A stretch of DNA of 44,264 bases, from the NCBI GenBank assembly GCA_028278335.1, contig JANQEN010000147.1:1-44264 (forward strand). The letters are read 5' to 3'. This DNA is from Chitinivibrionales bacterium. Its GTDB lineage: Bacteria; Fibrobacterota; Chitinivibrionia; Chitinivibrionales; JANQEN01. The position numbers were made by a program, and so were the translations under genes. Shown in pieces: positions 16,254 to 23,811 of this stretch (position 1 is its first letter; each line of letters begins with the position of its first letter). The notes below the pieces were generated by a model. That model worked only from the letters and a program-made list of their open reading frames with translations, was not told where the DNA came from and did no database searches.

Positions 16254-16682
16254 ATGAAAACAATTAGCCCCACCTGGTCAGAATTATATACTGACGCAAA
16301 AAATCTAGCCCAAAAGCTAAAAGCCGAGGGAAGCTGGGACCAAATAATCGCAATAACCCGTGGAGGATTGGTTCCTGCAGCGGTTATTGCTAAAGAGCTT
16401 GATATCCGCTTTATTGATACGGTGTGTGTTAAAAGCTACAATGACACAGAAAAGGAGAATATCCAAATTATTAAGCGGGTAGACAATACAGCCAATTCAA
16501 TCCTCGTAATCGACGACTTGGTTGATACTGGTGAAACTGCCCGTGCTGTGCGAGACATGTTTCCCCATGCCTGGTATGCGGTCATCTATGCAAAACCTGC
16601 AGGACTACCGCTTGTCAACAGCTATGTAAAAAAGGTTAGCCAAGACACTTGGATTCTTTTTCCCTGGGAAAGAGATGCATAA
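16254..16682 (+). CDS. gpt: Xanthine(-guanine) phosphoribosyltransferase
   Basis: This 142-aa enzyme of purine salvage transfers phosphoribose from PRPP to xanthine or guanine. The type I phosphoribosyltransferase signature ILVIDDLVDTGETA (83-96) includes the PRPP-binding acidic pair. The N-terminal segment IIAITRGGLVPA and the C-terminal TWILFPWE are characteristic of the Gpt group, which is usually about 150 residues, so this one is slightly short. No signal peptide. AAGGA nine bases before the ATG supports the start. It appears to be the last gene of the 11525-16682 series; 283 bases without a gene follow. Confidence 0.85.
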   Translation: MKTISPTWSELYTDAKNLAQKLKAEGSWDQIIAITRGGLVPAAVIAKELDIRFIDTVCVKSYNDTEKENIQIIKRVDNTANSILVIDDLVDTGETARAVRDMFPHAWYAVIYAKPAGLPLVNSYVKKVSQDTWILFPWERDA

Positions 16683-16889
16683 ATATGTAAATATTCAATT
16701 TTAAACTTCAGATTATAAAGATTTTTGGCAGTTATTGGAACTAAACTTTTAATTTTATCAGCACCATGTCATTGCAAATTGTGTCAAAATAATCAAGATA
16801 AATTGCGAAAAGCATAACAATCAATCACAATACAAAGCAAAAAAAGAGATTGTTTAAAAACTTGCAGCAGATATATATTACCTTTCAGA

Positions 16890-16920
16890 TTGCAGAAGAA
16901 TTGAATTTGTTTTTTATAAT
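16890..16920 (+). promoter_or_regulatory. Possible sigma-70 promoter for the buk-ior cluster
   Basis: TATAAT at 16915-16920 is a perfect -10. The best -35 upstream is TTGCAG at 16890-16895, with a long 19-base spacer. It lies 46 bases before the probable butyrate kinase start. The surrounding 283-base gap (16683-16965) is AT-rich and shows no gene or clear terminator. Confidence 0.35.
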
Positions 16921-16965
16921 GAATCTGCATATTCCTTAGTGTACAATTAGAAAAACGATTCAACA

Positions 16966-18078
16966 TTGGAGGAAGTGTTCTTTAACGAGGCAAACAAAAG
17001 TACCGCAGACAATTCAAAGCTGATCCTTGTTATCAACCCTGGATCAACGTCTACCAAACTTGCCCTCTTTAATAATTCCAAAAAAAAATTTAGTTGTTCC
17101 ATCACCCATTCACCTGAACAAATTGCCTCCTCTCCAACCATCTGGGATCAATTTTCCTTTAGAAGCCAATCAATTTTAGAAACCCTAAAGGAGCACTCCT
17201 GTGACATAGAATCACTTTCCGCTATAGTTGGTCGAGGTGGATTGTTAAAACCACTTACCGGTGGAACCTATCTTGTTAACGAAACTATGATAGGTGATGC
17301 AAAAGAGGGATTGCGTGGTCAACACGCTTCCAACCTGGGCTGTGCTTTAGCTGATGCTATCGCAAAAAAGGCAAATCTCCCAGCTTATATTGTTGACCCT
17401 GTTTGCGTTGATGAATTTGAGCCATTGGCACGCTACTCAGGAACGCCCTCAATTGAGAGACGATCACTCTCTCACGCCCTAAACATTCATGCTGTGGGAA
17501 GAAAAGCTGCCCAGAGGTTATCAATTGATCTAGCAACATCACGCTTTATTGTAGTCCATTTGGGTGGTGGCATCTCGGTCTGCGCTTTAAAAAACGGAAA
17601 AATAATTGATGTAAATGATGCGTCCAGCTCTGGCCCCTTTGCCCCTGAACGAAGTGGCGATGTTCCGCTCCTCCCCTTCATTGATATCTGTTTTAGTGGA
17701 GATTATTCACAGGAAGAGATAAAAAAAATGGTCATGGGAAAGGGGGGTCTCTATGCCTATTTGGGTACAACCAATGCACTTGAGATTGAAGAGAGAATAA
17801 AACAGGGTGATAAAAAGGCCCAGGAGGTCTATTTAGCAATGGCCTATCAAGTGGCAAAAGAGATTGGGGCAATGGCCACAGTACTAAAGGGAAAAGTTAT
17901 GGCTATTGCCATTAGTGGTGGACTGGCTCGCTCTTCCCTGTTAATCCAACACATCTCCGATCGGGTATCTCATATAGCCAGAGTTGTATTGTTTCCGGGA
18001 GAATTTGAATTAGAGGCAATGGCAGAGGGCGCTTTGCGAGTTTTAAACAAAGAAGAAAAGGCAAAAATATATCGGTAG
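16966..18078 (+). CDS. buk: Butyrate kinase-type acyl kinase
   Basis: This belongs to the acetate/butyrate kinase family, which converts an acyl phosphate and ADP to a carboxylic acid and ATP. The N-terminal phosphate loop NPGSTSTKLALF, the segment VGRGGLLKPLTGGTY, the active-site region VVHLGGGISVCAL and the NDASSSGPFAPERSGDVP stretch are typical of butyrate kinase rather than acetate kinase, and the length (about 360-370 aa) agrees. With iorAB next door the likely substrates are branched or aryl acyl phosphates (inference). The start is uncertain: the frame opens with TTG at 16966, GTG at 16975 is the other option, and the GGAGG at 16968-16972 overlaps both, leaving no start at normal spacing. 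Conserved sequence begins near 17020. Confidence 0.85.
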   Translation: MEEVFFNEANKSTADNSKLILVINPGSTSTKLALFNNSKKKFSCSITHSPEQIASSPTIWDQFSFRSQSILETLKEHSCDIESLSAIVGRGGLLKPLTGGTYLVNETMIGDAKEGLRGQHASNLGCALADAIAKKANLPAYIVDPVCVDEFEPLARYSGTPSIERRSLSHALNIHAVGRKAAQRLSIDLATSRFIVVHLGGGISVCALKNGKIIDVNDASSSGPFAPERSGDVPLLPFIDICFSGDYSQEEIKKMVMGKGGLYAYLGTTNALEIEERIKQGDKKAQEVYLAMAYQVAKEIGAMATVLKGKVMAIAISGGLARSSLLIQHISDRVSHIARVVLFPGEFELEAMAEGALRVLNKEEKAKIYR

Positions 18079-18107
18079 TAGTATAAAAGCTTAATCAGGA
18101 TGGCACG

Positions 18108-19859
18108 ATGAAAGTACTATTGTCAGGCAATGAAGCTATTGCCAGAGGCTTTTATGAAGCGGGGGGAAAATTTGCAGCGGCCTATCCAGGAACGCCAAGC
18201 ACAGAAATTCTGGAAAACATGGGCCAATATGAAGAGATCGAATCACAGTGGTCTCCCAATGAGAAGGTTGCCTTAGAGATTGTGGCTGGGGCGGGTCTTG
18301 GTGGAATTCGCTCTTTAGCTGCAATGAAACATGTTGGTCTCAATGTTGCTGCAGACCCGCTGTTTAGCCTCTCCTATCAAGGAGTTAATGCGGGGGTTGT
18401 GGTAATTTCTGCTGATGATCCGTCAATGCACTCATCTCAAAATGAACAGGACAATCGTTGGCTTGCTAAAGCCTCGAAAATTCCCATGCTTGAACCCTCT
18501 GACAGTTGCGAGGCAAAGGAGTTTGTTGGGCATGCGCTTTCGATTAGCGAGCAGTTCGACACACCGGTTCTTATCAGGATGACCACACGGATCAACCACT
18601 CCTACAGTATCGTTGAGCTAAAGGAGCGAAAAGAGGTTTCTCAGAAGCCCTATGAGCGAAAGGTTCAAAAAAATGTCCTAGTGCCGGTCAATGCAAAAAA
18701 GCGGCGAGTTGTTGTTGAACAGCGATTACAGGAAACAGAGGATTACAGCAACACAACCCCGCTGAACTTCATTGAATGGGGCGACAAGAATCTCGGTATC
18801 ATAACCAGTGGTGTCTCCTATCAATATGCTCGAGAGGTATTCCCCAAAGCATCAATTCTCAAGCTTGGTTTTACCTTTCCTCTGCCCAAAAAGAAGATCA
18901 AAGAATTTGCCAACGCTGTACAATCACTCTATATAATCGAAGAGCTCGATCCCTTTTTAGAGGAACAAATTGCAGCCTTAGGCATATCCTGTGTTGGCAA
19001 AGAAAAAATTCCCCGAATTGGCGAGCTAAACCCTGAAATAATTGCTCAAGCCTTTGGCGTTGGTAAAAAGTCAAACACACCAACCTTACCAAAAGAGCTA
19101 ACACTACCCCCACGTCCCCCGGTACTTTGCCCAGGATGTTCTCATCGAGGTATTTACTATGTTTTTAAAAAGCTCAAGCTTACGGTCCCTGGTGATATTG
19201 GGTGTTACTCTTTAGGAGCACTTCCTCCACTGGAAAGCATGGAGACCCTTCTTTGTATGGGTGCCGGGTTCAGCTATGCCTATGGTATGGAAAAGGCACT
19301 CAGTGCAACGCACAAGGGTAAAATAATCGGGGTTCTTGGTGACTCAACCTTTTTTCATTCCGGCATCCCTCCCCTTCTTGACATTGTCTATAATCAGGGA
19401 AAAACAAAACTCTGCGTTTTAGACAATAATATCACAGCCATGACAGGACACCAGGAGCACCCTGGCACAGGACATTCGATACATGGCAAGCCATCTCCTA
19501 AAATTGATATTGAAGGTCTGTGCAAAGCAATAGGTATCAACCGTGTCATAGTAGTTGATCCCTATAATATAGAAGAAACAACAGAGGCTATTAAAAAAGA
19601 GATGGCCCTTGACGAGCCTTCAGTAATTATAGCCCGTGGCCCCTGCATTATTCGAGAGCGAATAAAGTTCAATGCCCCCTATGTTGTTGATACCAAAGCA
19701 TGCATCAAATGTGGCATGTGTCATAGGGTAGGATGTCCCGCAATAGAAAAGGATGAAGACGGAAAATCACACATTAATCCGCTGCTTTGTATCGGATGTG
19801 ATGTGTGTAGACAAGTTTGTAAGCCAGGTGCAATCCAAAAACCTAACAAGAAGCAGTAA
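18108..19859 (+). CDS. iorA: Indolepyruvate:ferredoxin oxidoreductase, alpha subunit
   Basis: The 583-aa subunit oxidatively decarboxylates aryl (and related) 2-oxo acids to acyl-CoA, passing electrons to ferredoxin. Domains in order: N-terminal pyrimidine-binding-type domain (AAAYPGTPSTEI, about 20-190), transketolase C-terminal-like middle (about 225-310), TPP-binding domain from about 339 (PVLCPGCSHRG) with GDSTFFHSG near 411 and DNNITAMTGHQ near 440, then two 4Fe-4S motifs. The clusters are C532, C535, C538, C543 and C561, C564, C567, C571. Full length and apparently intact. AGGA before the ATG supports the start. It lies 29 bases after buk and 32 bases before iorB. Such enzymes are oxygen-sensitive and point to anaerobic amino-acid fermentation. 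Confidence 0.95.
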   Translation: MKVLLSGNEAIARGFYEAGGKFAAAYPGTPSTEILENMGQYEEIESQWSPNEKVALEIVAGAGLGGIRSLAAMKHVGLNVAADPLFSLSYQGVNAGVVVISADDPSMHSSQNEQDNRWLAKASKIPMLEPSDSCEAKEFVGHALSISEQFDTPVLIRMTTRINHSYSIVELKERKEVSQKPYERKVQKNVLVPVNAKKRRVVVEQRLQETEDYSNTTPLNFIEWGDKNLGIITSGVSYQYAREVFPKASILKLGFTFPLPKKKIKEFANAVQSLYIIEELDPFLEEQIAALGISCVGKEKIPRIGELNPEIIAQAFGVGKKSNTPTLPKELTLPPRPPVLCPGCSHRGIYYVFKKLKLTVPGDIGCYSLGALPPLESMETLLCMGAGFSYAYGMEKALSATHKGKIIGVLGDSTFFHSGIPPLLDIVYNQGKTKLCVLDNNITAMTGHQEHPGTGHSIHGKPSPKIDIEGLCKAIGINRVIVVDPYNIEETTEAIKKEMALDEPSVIIARGPCIIRERIKFNAPYVVDTKACIKCGMCHRVGCPAIEKDEDGKSHINPLLCIGCDVCRQVCKPGAIQKPNKKQ

Positions 19860-19891
19860 CATTTGGAACTATTACCTATAGGGTTTGTGAT

Positions 19892-20500
19892 ATGAATACA
19901 ATAAAGAATCGGGTAAAACAGGGAAAAACAGTTAATCTTTTTCTCAGTGGTGTTGGTGGCCAGGGAGTGATCATTGCAAGCAACATCATTACTGAAGTTG
20001 CCATGCATGCAGGTTTTGATGTAAAAAAAAGTGAAGTTCATGGTATGTCACAACGAGGTGGTAGTGTAACCAGCCAGGTGCGCTTTGGAAAAAAGGTCTT
20101 CTCTCCACTTATCAAAAAGGGATCTGTTGATGTCTTACTTGCCTTCGAGCAGCTGGAATCAATTCGATTTATTGAAAATCTGAAACCTGAGGGTGCTGTC
20201 ATATTCAATGATCTGCAAATAATCCCTTTAACTGTTTATAGTATGAATATTAAATATCCCAATAATATCGAAGAACTCTGTAAAAAGATTACTCCCCATG
20301 TTTTTTCCGTGAACGCTACCAAGGCAGCAGAAGATTTGGGTAACATCAGAATAACCAATACTATCATGCTTGGTACGCTTTCTACATTTTTAGAGTTTGA
20401 CAAAGAGCTTTGGGAGCAGGTTATATCTGAAAGGGTACCTTCAAAAACAATTGATTTAAATAAAGAGGCCTTTGCCATAGGTCGAAGTCTTGTAACCTAG
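19892..20500 (+). CDS. iorB: Indolepyruvate:ferredoxin oxidoreductase, beta subunit
   Basis: This 202-aa protein is the partner of IorA, from the gamma-domain family of 2-oxoacid:ferredoxin oxidoreductases. Visible signatures are LFLSGVGGQGVIIASNII near the N-terminus and SEVHGMSQRGGSVTSQVRFG (about 49-68). Both match IorB and help bind CoA and complete the active site. Length is normal for the family. No signal peptide. The order buk-iorA-iorB, same strand and short gaps, supports one transcript. A separate phosphotransacylase to link acyl-CoA with the kinase is not in the window. Confidence 0.93.
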   Translation: MNTIKNRVKQGKTVNLFLSGVGGQGVIIASNIITEVAMHAGFDVKKSEVHGMSQRGGSVTSQVRFGKKVFSPLIKKGSVDVLLAFEQLESIRFIENLKPEGAVIFNDLQIIPLTVYSMNIKYPNNIEELCKKITPHVFSVNATKAAEDLGNIRITNTIMLGTLSTFLEFDKELWEQVISERVPSKTIDLNKEAFAIGRSLVT

Positions 20501-20580
20501 CTTCAAACCACTTCCAATAATATATAGCCCAACAATCATCTATTAATTGTTCATTCAAACAAATTAACCTTACCACAAGG

Positions 20581-20626
20581 GTTGCAAAATTGCTACCTTG
20601 GCTCCAAAAGATTGCCTTTTTGCAAC
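20581..20626. promoter_or_regulatory. 9-bp inverted repeat, possible activator site
   Basis: GTTGCAAAA (20581-20589) and TTTTGCAAC (20618-20626) are perfect inverted arms around a 28-base spacer. They lie about 80-130 bases upstream of the sigma-54-type promoter at 20708, the usual distance for enhancer-binding-protein sites. This is an inference from position and symmetry only. Confidence 0.35.
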
Positions 20627-20707
20627 GAGGTGGGTGCGCAGACAAAACCATCTGAGTCCACAATAACCCTTTGTTATCAAATAGGTTAAGGCGTTGAGCG
20701 CGCTGAT

Positions 20708-20723
20708 TGGCATGGCCCTTGCA
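20708..20723 (+). promoter_or_regulatory. Sigma-54 (-24/-12) promoter
   Basis: TGGCATGGCCCTTGCA matches the consensus TGGCACG-N4-TTGCW at every defined position except C6 (here T). It lies 45 bases upstream of the ATG at 20769, so transcription would start near 20735. The match is stronger than that of the related site at 7108. A 9-bp inverted pair, CCCTTTGTT (20667-20675) and AACAAAGGG (20752-20760), brackets it. Confidence 0.7.
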
Positions 20724-20768
20724 TTGACTTTCCGCAGATTCTCGATCACTCAACAAAGGGATATTGCT

Positions 20769-21788
20769 ATGAAAACAAGAACCAACAAATCAATGAATAG
20801 ATCAGGATTAATCCGCAAAGCTTTCATTGTTGCCTTCCTTTTAATTACCCCTTATTCAACGTATTCTCAAAATCAACGAATTGCCATTCTCAACTTTGAA
20901 AGAGAAAATACATCATTAAAAGACGCAGTACTCTTTGAACGCTCCCTTCTTAATGCCTTTATCAACGCCAACACCTATGATGTATTAGACCGTAATCACA
21001 CAGAAACAATCTTGGCAGAACGAAGATTTTCTCCCAATGGCGAGGGCCAAGACTTGCAAGCAGTCAAAATGGGCAAACTTCTTAAAGTACAGGTGATTGC
21101 TGTTGGCTCCATTATTCAAAGAGAGGAGCACTTTTTTGTTGAGGTGAAGCTCATTGAGATTGCCACCGCCCGCATCCTAAAAAGTCTTACCGGTGATTGT
21201 ACGCAAGCTGATCAGTTACCTGATCTAGCAAAAAGAATCGCCGAACGTCTTACCGGAGTTGCTGTCTCTGAGGAAACTGCCGAAGTATCAGTTCGAACAC
21301 GTAATCCCTATTCGTCAATGACAACCGTCAGTAGCTCGGAAAAACAGACCAGAGACCGCTTTCAACGAGCTGGTATTGCCTCGTTTCATTATGAACGATT
21401 TTTAGAGTCAGATCTCTCCTTAGATGCATGGGTAACAAAGGAGCAAAGAAGCCCAATCATTGCAGGGATATTTGGCCCACTTACTTTTACCAGCGGTTAT
21501 TTCTATACCCGCGATTATGGAAATGCTGCCCTGATAACGCTCATGAAAGCAGTTGGCGGGGTAGGCATGATGTCAGACCTTAACAAAGGAGGATCACCAA
21601 CCACAAACTTCTACATCTTTTGCGGCGTTTTTTCTGCAGCCACAGTTACCGATGTTATCGGCTCGACCATAGCTGCACGGAATAGAAACAAACGCCTCAC
21701 CAGGTTAACAACCTTACTTAAAGACTCAGACTATAGTTTTCATTTAAAGAATAAAACTTTTTCTACACAAATACATTTTACTTTTTAA
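20769..21788 (+). CDS. CsgG/LpoB-like exported protein with membrane segments
   Basis: The frame opens upstream at 20694, but that would place the sigma-54 promoter inside the gene. The ATG at 20769, with AAAGGG before it, gives a normal signal peptide (about 16-34, ending TYSQN) and 339 aa. The N-terminal domain (about 35-165) reads IAILNFERENTSLKDAVLFERSLLNAF, YDVLDRN and GSIIQREEHFFVEVKLIEIATARIL. This is the pattern of CsgG/LpoB-like envelope proteins that assemble on the outer membrane. A hydrophobic C-terminal part (about 230-300) follows, then a basic stretch and a beta-like tail ending FSTQIHFTF. Exact function unknown. The next gene starts 10 bases later, and a terminator follows that gene. 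Confidence 0.7.
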   Translation: MKTRTNKSMNRSGLIRKAFIVAFLLITPYSTYSQNQRIAILNFERENTSLKDAVLFERSLLNAFINANTYDVLDRNHTETILAERRFSPNGEGQDLQAVKMGKLLKVQVIAVGSIIQREEHFFVEVKLIEIATARILKSLTGDCTQADQLPDLAKRIAERLTGVAVSEETAEVSVRTRNPYSSMTTVSSSEKQTRDRFQRAGIASFHYERFLESDLSLDAWVTKEQRSPIIAGIFGPLTFTSGYFYTRDYGNAALITLMKAVGGVGMMSDLNKGGSPTTNFYIFCGVFSAATVTDVIGSTIAARNRNKRLTRLTTLLKDSDYSFHLKNKTFSTQIHFTF

Positions 21789-21798
21789 GGAGATTATC

Positions 21799-22371
21799 AT
21801 GATACGGAAAATTACTCTTTCAGTTTGTTTACTCTCATTGGTACTTGTCAACACAACTTTTGGTAAAGGGATTCAAGCAAAGTATAGTAAGAAACATGTC
21901 GGCATTGGTATTGGTTATGTGACCAGCCATATTCCTCTTGCCGATGCGGAGCTTAAAATCCTTCTCACCCAATTAAACTATGATTACAGTTTCATGGATC
22001 CCCATAAAAACTTTAGAACCAGTGTTGAAACGGGTATCATTGGGTTCTGGGGCATTCTTCCAATACCGCAGGTTGGTGCAAATTTATATATCGGGAGCGA
22101 GGACAAGGACATTCAGGCAAAGGTGGGTATCAATGGTTTCTACGATATCAGTGTTGGTGGTCATGCAGGTTTTATGATTAAAACTGGTGTGGTCATTAAA
22201 AACCGCTTTGATGTAAGCCTCTTTACCGTGCCTGCTGGAAGCGATGCAAACTCCTCCTATGCCGAGTTTTTAGGCATGGAATCAAAGGAAGAGGCAGAGG
22301 CAAACTATGAAAAAAACAAGGCCCATGTAATCATGCCCTACTATGGACTTATGTTTACCGTTCGATTATAG
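21799..22371 (+). CDS. Predicted outer-membrane beta-barrel protein
   Basis: The 190-aa product has a signal peptide (about 1-22, ending TTFGK) and a body of alternating aromatic strands (KHVGIGIGYVTSHI, ILLTQLNYDYSFM, NFRTSVETGIIGFW, VGANLYIGS). It ends in YYGLMFTVRL, a tail typical of barrels. No family is recognised with confidence. A clear ribosome site (AAGGAG) precedes the ATG. It forms a two-gene unit with the CsgG-like gene, under the sigma-54 promoter and closed by the terminator at 22388. Confidence 0.65.
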   Translation: MIRKITLSVCLLSLVLVNTTFGKGIQAKYSKKHVGIGIGYVTSHIPLADAELKILLTQLNYDYSFMDPHKNFRTSVETGIIGFWGILPIPQVGANLYIGSEDKDIQAKVGINGFYDISVGGHAGFMIKTGVVIKNRFDVSLFTVPAGSDANSSYAEFLGMESKEEAEANYEKNKAHVIMPYYGLMFTVRL

Positions 22372-22387
22372 GCCATTATATGAAGAC

Positions 22388-22425
22388 CCTGCGAGCCTTA
22401 ATAGGTTCGCAGGCCATTGTTTTTT
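22388..22425 (+). terminator. Rho-independent terminator
   Basis: CCTGCGAGCCT (22388-22398) pairs with AGGTTCGCAGG (22403-22413), an 11-bp stem with one G-U pair and a TAAT loop. A run of T at 22420-22425 follows. It lies 17 bases after the stop of the barrel gene. Confidence 0.85.
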
Positions 22426-22587
22426 GTTCCATTATTCAAACTATACTAAATATCTCAGTTGAGTGTGAGGACACCGGTCTAAGTTTTTGTTACTAATGGC
22501 ATACGAAAAACGCAGGCATATCACCCAAAGATATGTCGAGTATTTTCGGAGTGCCAGTAGTGGCAAAGGAAACAGCGGTTTTTCATT

Positions 22588-23769
22588 TCATTCAGCTGGG
22601 TAAGGATAAAGTTGCCTTCGGCAACAGTATATTTTATCTGCCCGGTTCCGCAGGCAACTGAGATTTTTAGGATTATACAATTGAAACCAAATCTGCTGAA
22701 ATAAAAAGAATTGGTTAGAGTTCATGCCATTCACATACCCCGCTATATCAGAATCTGTGGTTAGACAAAATTGACAATCAGAGGCATTATCATCAAAATA
22801 GCAGAGATAGGAAGTGCCTATCTGTAAAGCAACGGTAAACACAGATTCGACCCACTTACCCTTTGCTTCAGTATCATCATCAACATGATTACACCCAAAT
22901 TCTCCAATGGCAACAGGCTTTTGTAATCCCATCTGTCGGTACTCATCACAAAAGGCAAAGGCCAGAGAAATAGCACTTTTCATGTGTGATTTAACAGAGG
23001 CATAGCTATAGATATCAAAACCAACAACATCTACATAATCATCACCGGGATAGGCACTAAAAGATCTGTTCCATGGCGCTTTAGGAAAAGATTCGGCATT
23101 GACACAATAAAACCAAACTACTTTTGTATTGCTCATATTAGTGACAAGTGCATGCACATATTGCCAAGCCTTTATATATCGCTCTATACCATCGCAGGTG
23201 TCATTCTGATTTAGATCAGCACCACCCCCTTGCTTTACAACAGAGTAAGGATACCAGTCACCGTTGTGTTCATGATTAAAGCGAAGCAGAACAGTATCCC
23301 CAAAGTCAGAGAATGCTTGAGCAAACTCTACCAACACTGTATCATAGACTCCTGCTAAAAGAGAATCTGTTGATATCATCGAATCTGGAAGTTGTGACCC
23401 ACGCCAAATTTTTTGATCAAGGGTAATATAAGGGACACAATTATGGGAAGCAATCTCTTGGCAAGCCTTTAACAGCTCCTCACCAGTGGCTGAAAAATCA
23501 AAATAGCTTCCCATAATAACTGGATTATAGTCTGTTTTCTGAGCATAGTCTTTGGCAATCTGGGAAAAATTATGAGATGCATGAATCACCCCGGTCTTAC
23601 AGAAGGTCGCTGTCGATGGAATGGTTAGATCATCTAAAGTAACCGGCAAGTCAAAGGATTCATAGGGAGAGTATGAACAGAATATTCCACCACCTGTAAC
23701 TAAAAGCGCGATGCCCAAATACAGAAATAGCGAATTCCTTCGAATAATTCGATGGTACAGAGGGGCCAA
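22588..23769 (-). CDS. GH26 family glycoside hydrolase (probable beta-mannanase)
   Basis: The 393-aa protein has a basic N-terminus and a hydrophobic segment (about 14-30) with Cys31, so it is exported or anchored. The GH26 acid/base is Glu167 in RFNHEHNGDWYPYS, and the nucleophile is Glu290 in VAIGEFGC. Both fit GH26, a family of mostly beta-mannanases with some beta-glucanases and xylanases. The C-terminus (about 368-393) is Cys/Arg/Tyr-rich and includes DNA forming a small hairpin (GTTGCC-TTC-GGCAAC), so the end may have been altered. The start is TTG at 23769; a strong GGGGAGG lies nine bases upstream and no better ATG exists. The gene lies 42 bases after the S1 gene on the same strand. 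Confidence 0.85.
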   Translation of the reverse strand: MAPLYHRIIRRNSLFLYLGIALLVTGGGIFCSYSPYESFDLPVTLDDLTIPSTATFCKTGVIHASHNFSQIAKDYAQKTDYNPVIMGSYFDFSATGEELLKACQEIASHNCVPYITLDQKIWRGSQLPDSMISTDSLLAGVYDTVLVEFAQAFSDFGDTVLLRFNHEHNGDWYPYSVVKQGGGADLNQNDTCDGIERYIKAWQYVHALVTNMSNTKVVWFYCVNAESFPKAPWNRSFSAYPGDDYVDVVGFDIYSYASVKSHMKSAISLAFAFCDEYRQMGLQKPVAIGEFGCNHVDDDTEAKGKWVESVFTVALQIGTSYLCYFDDNASDCQFCLTTDSDIAGYVNGMNSNQFFLFQQIWFQLYNPKNLSCLRNRADKIYCCRRQLYPYPAE

Positions 23770-23811
23770 AGGGAATTGCCTCCCCTTCTATCTGAGTGTT
23801 GAGAAAGAGTC

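Noticed and set aside
18104..18119. Sigma-54-like site TGGCACGATGAAAGTA
   Set aside because: The -12 GC is missing (GT instead) and it overlaps the start codon of iorA.
22588..22680. Terminator hairpin GTTGCC-TTC-GGCAAC at the GH26 3' end
   Set aside because: The hairpin is inside the coding frame on the minus strand and has no T-run.
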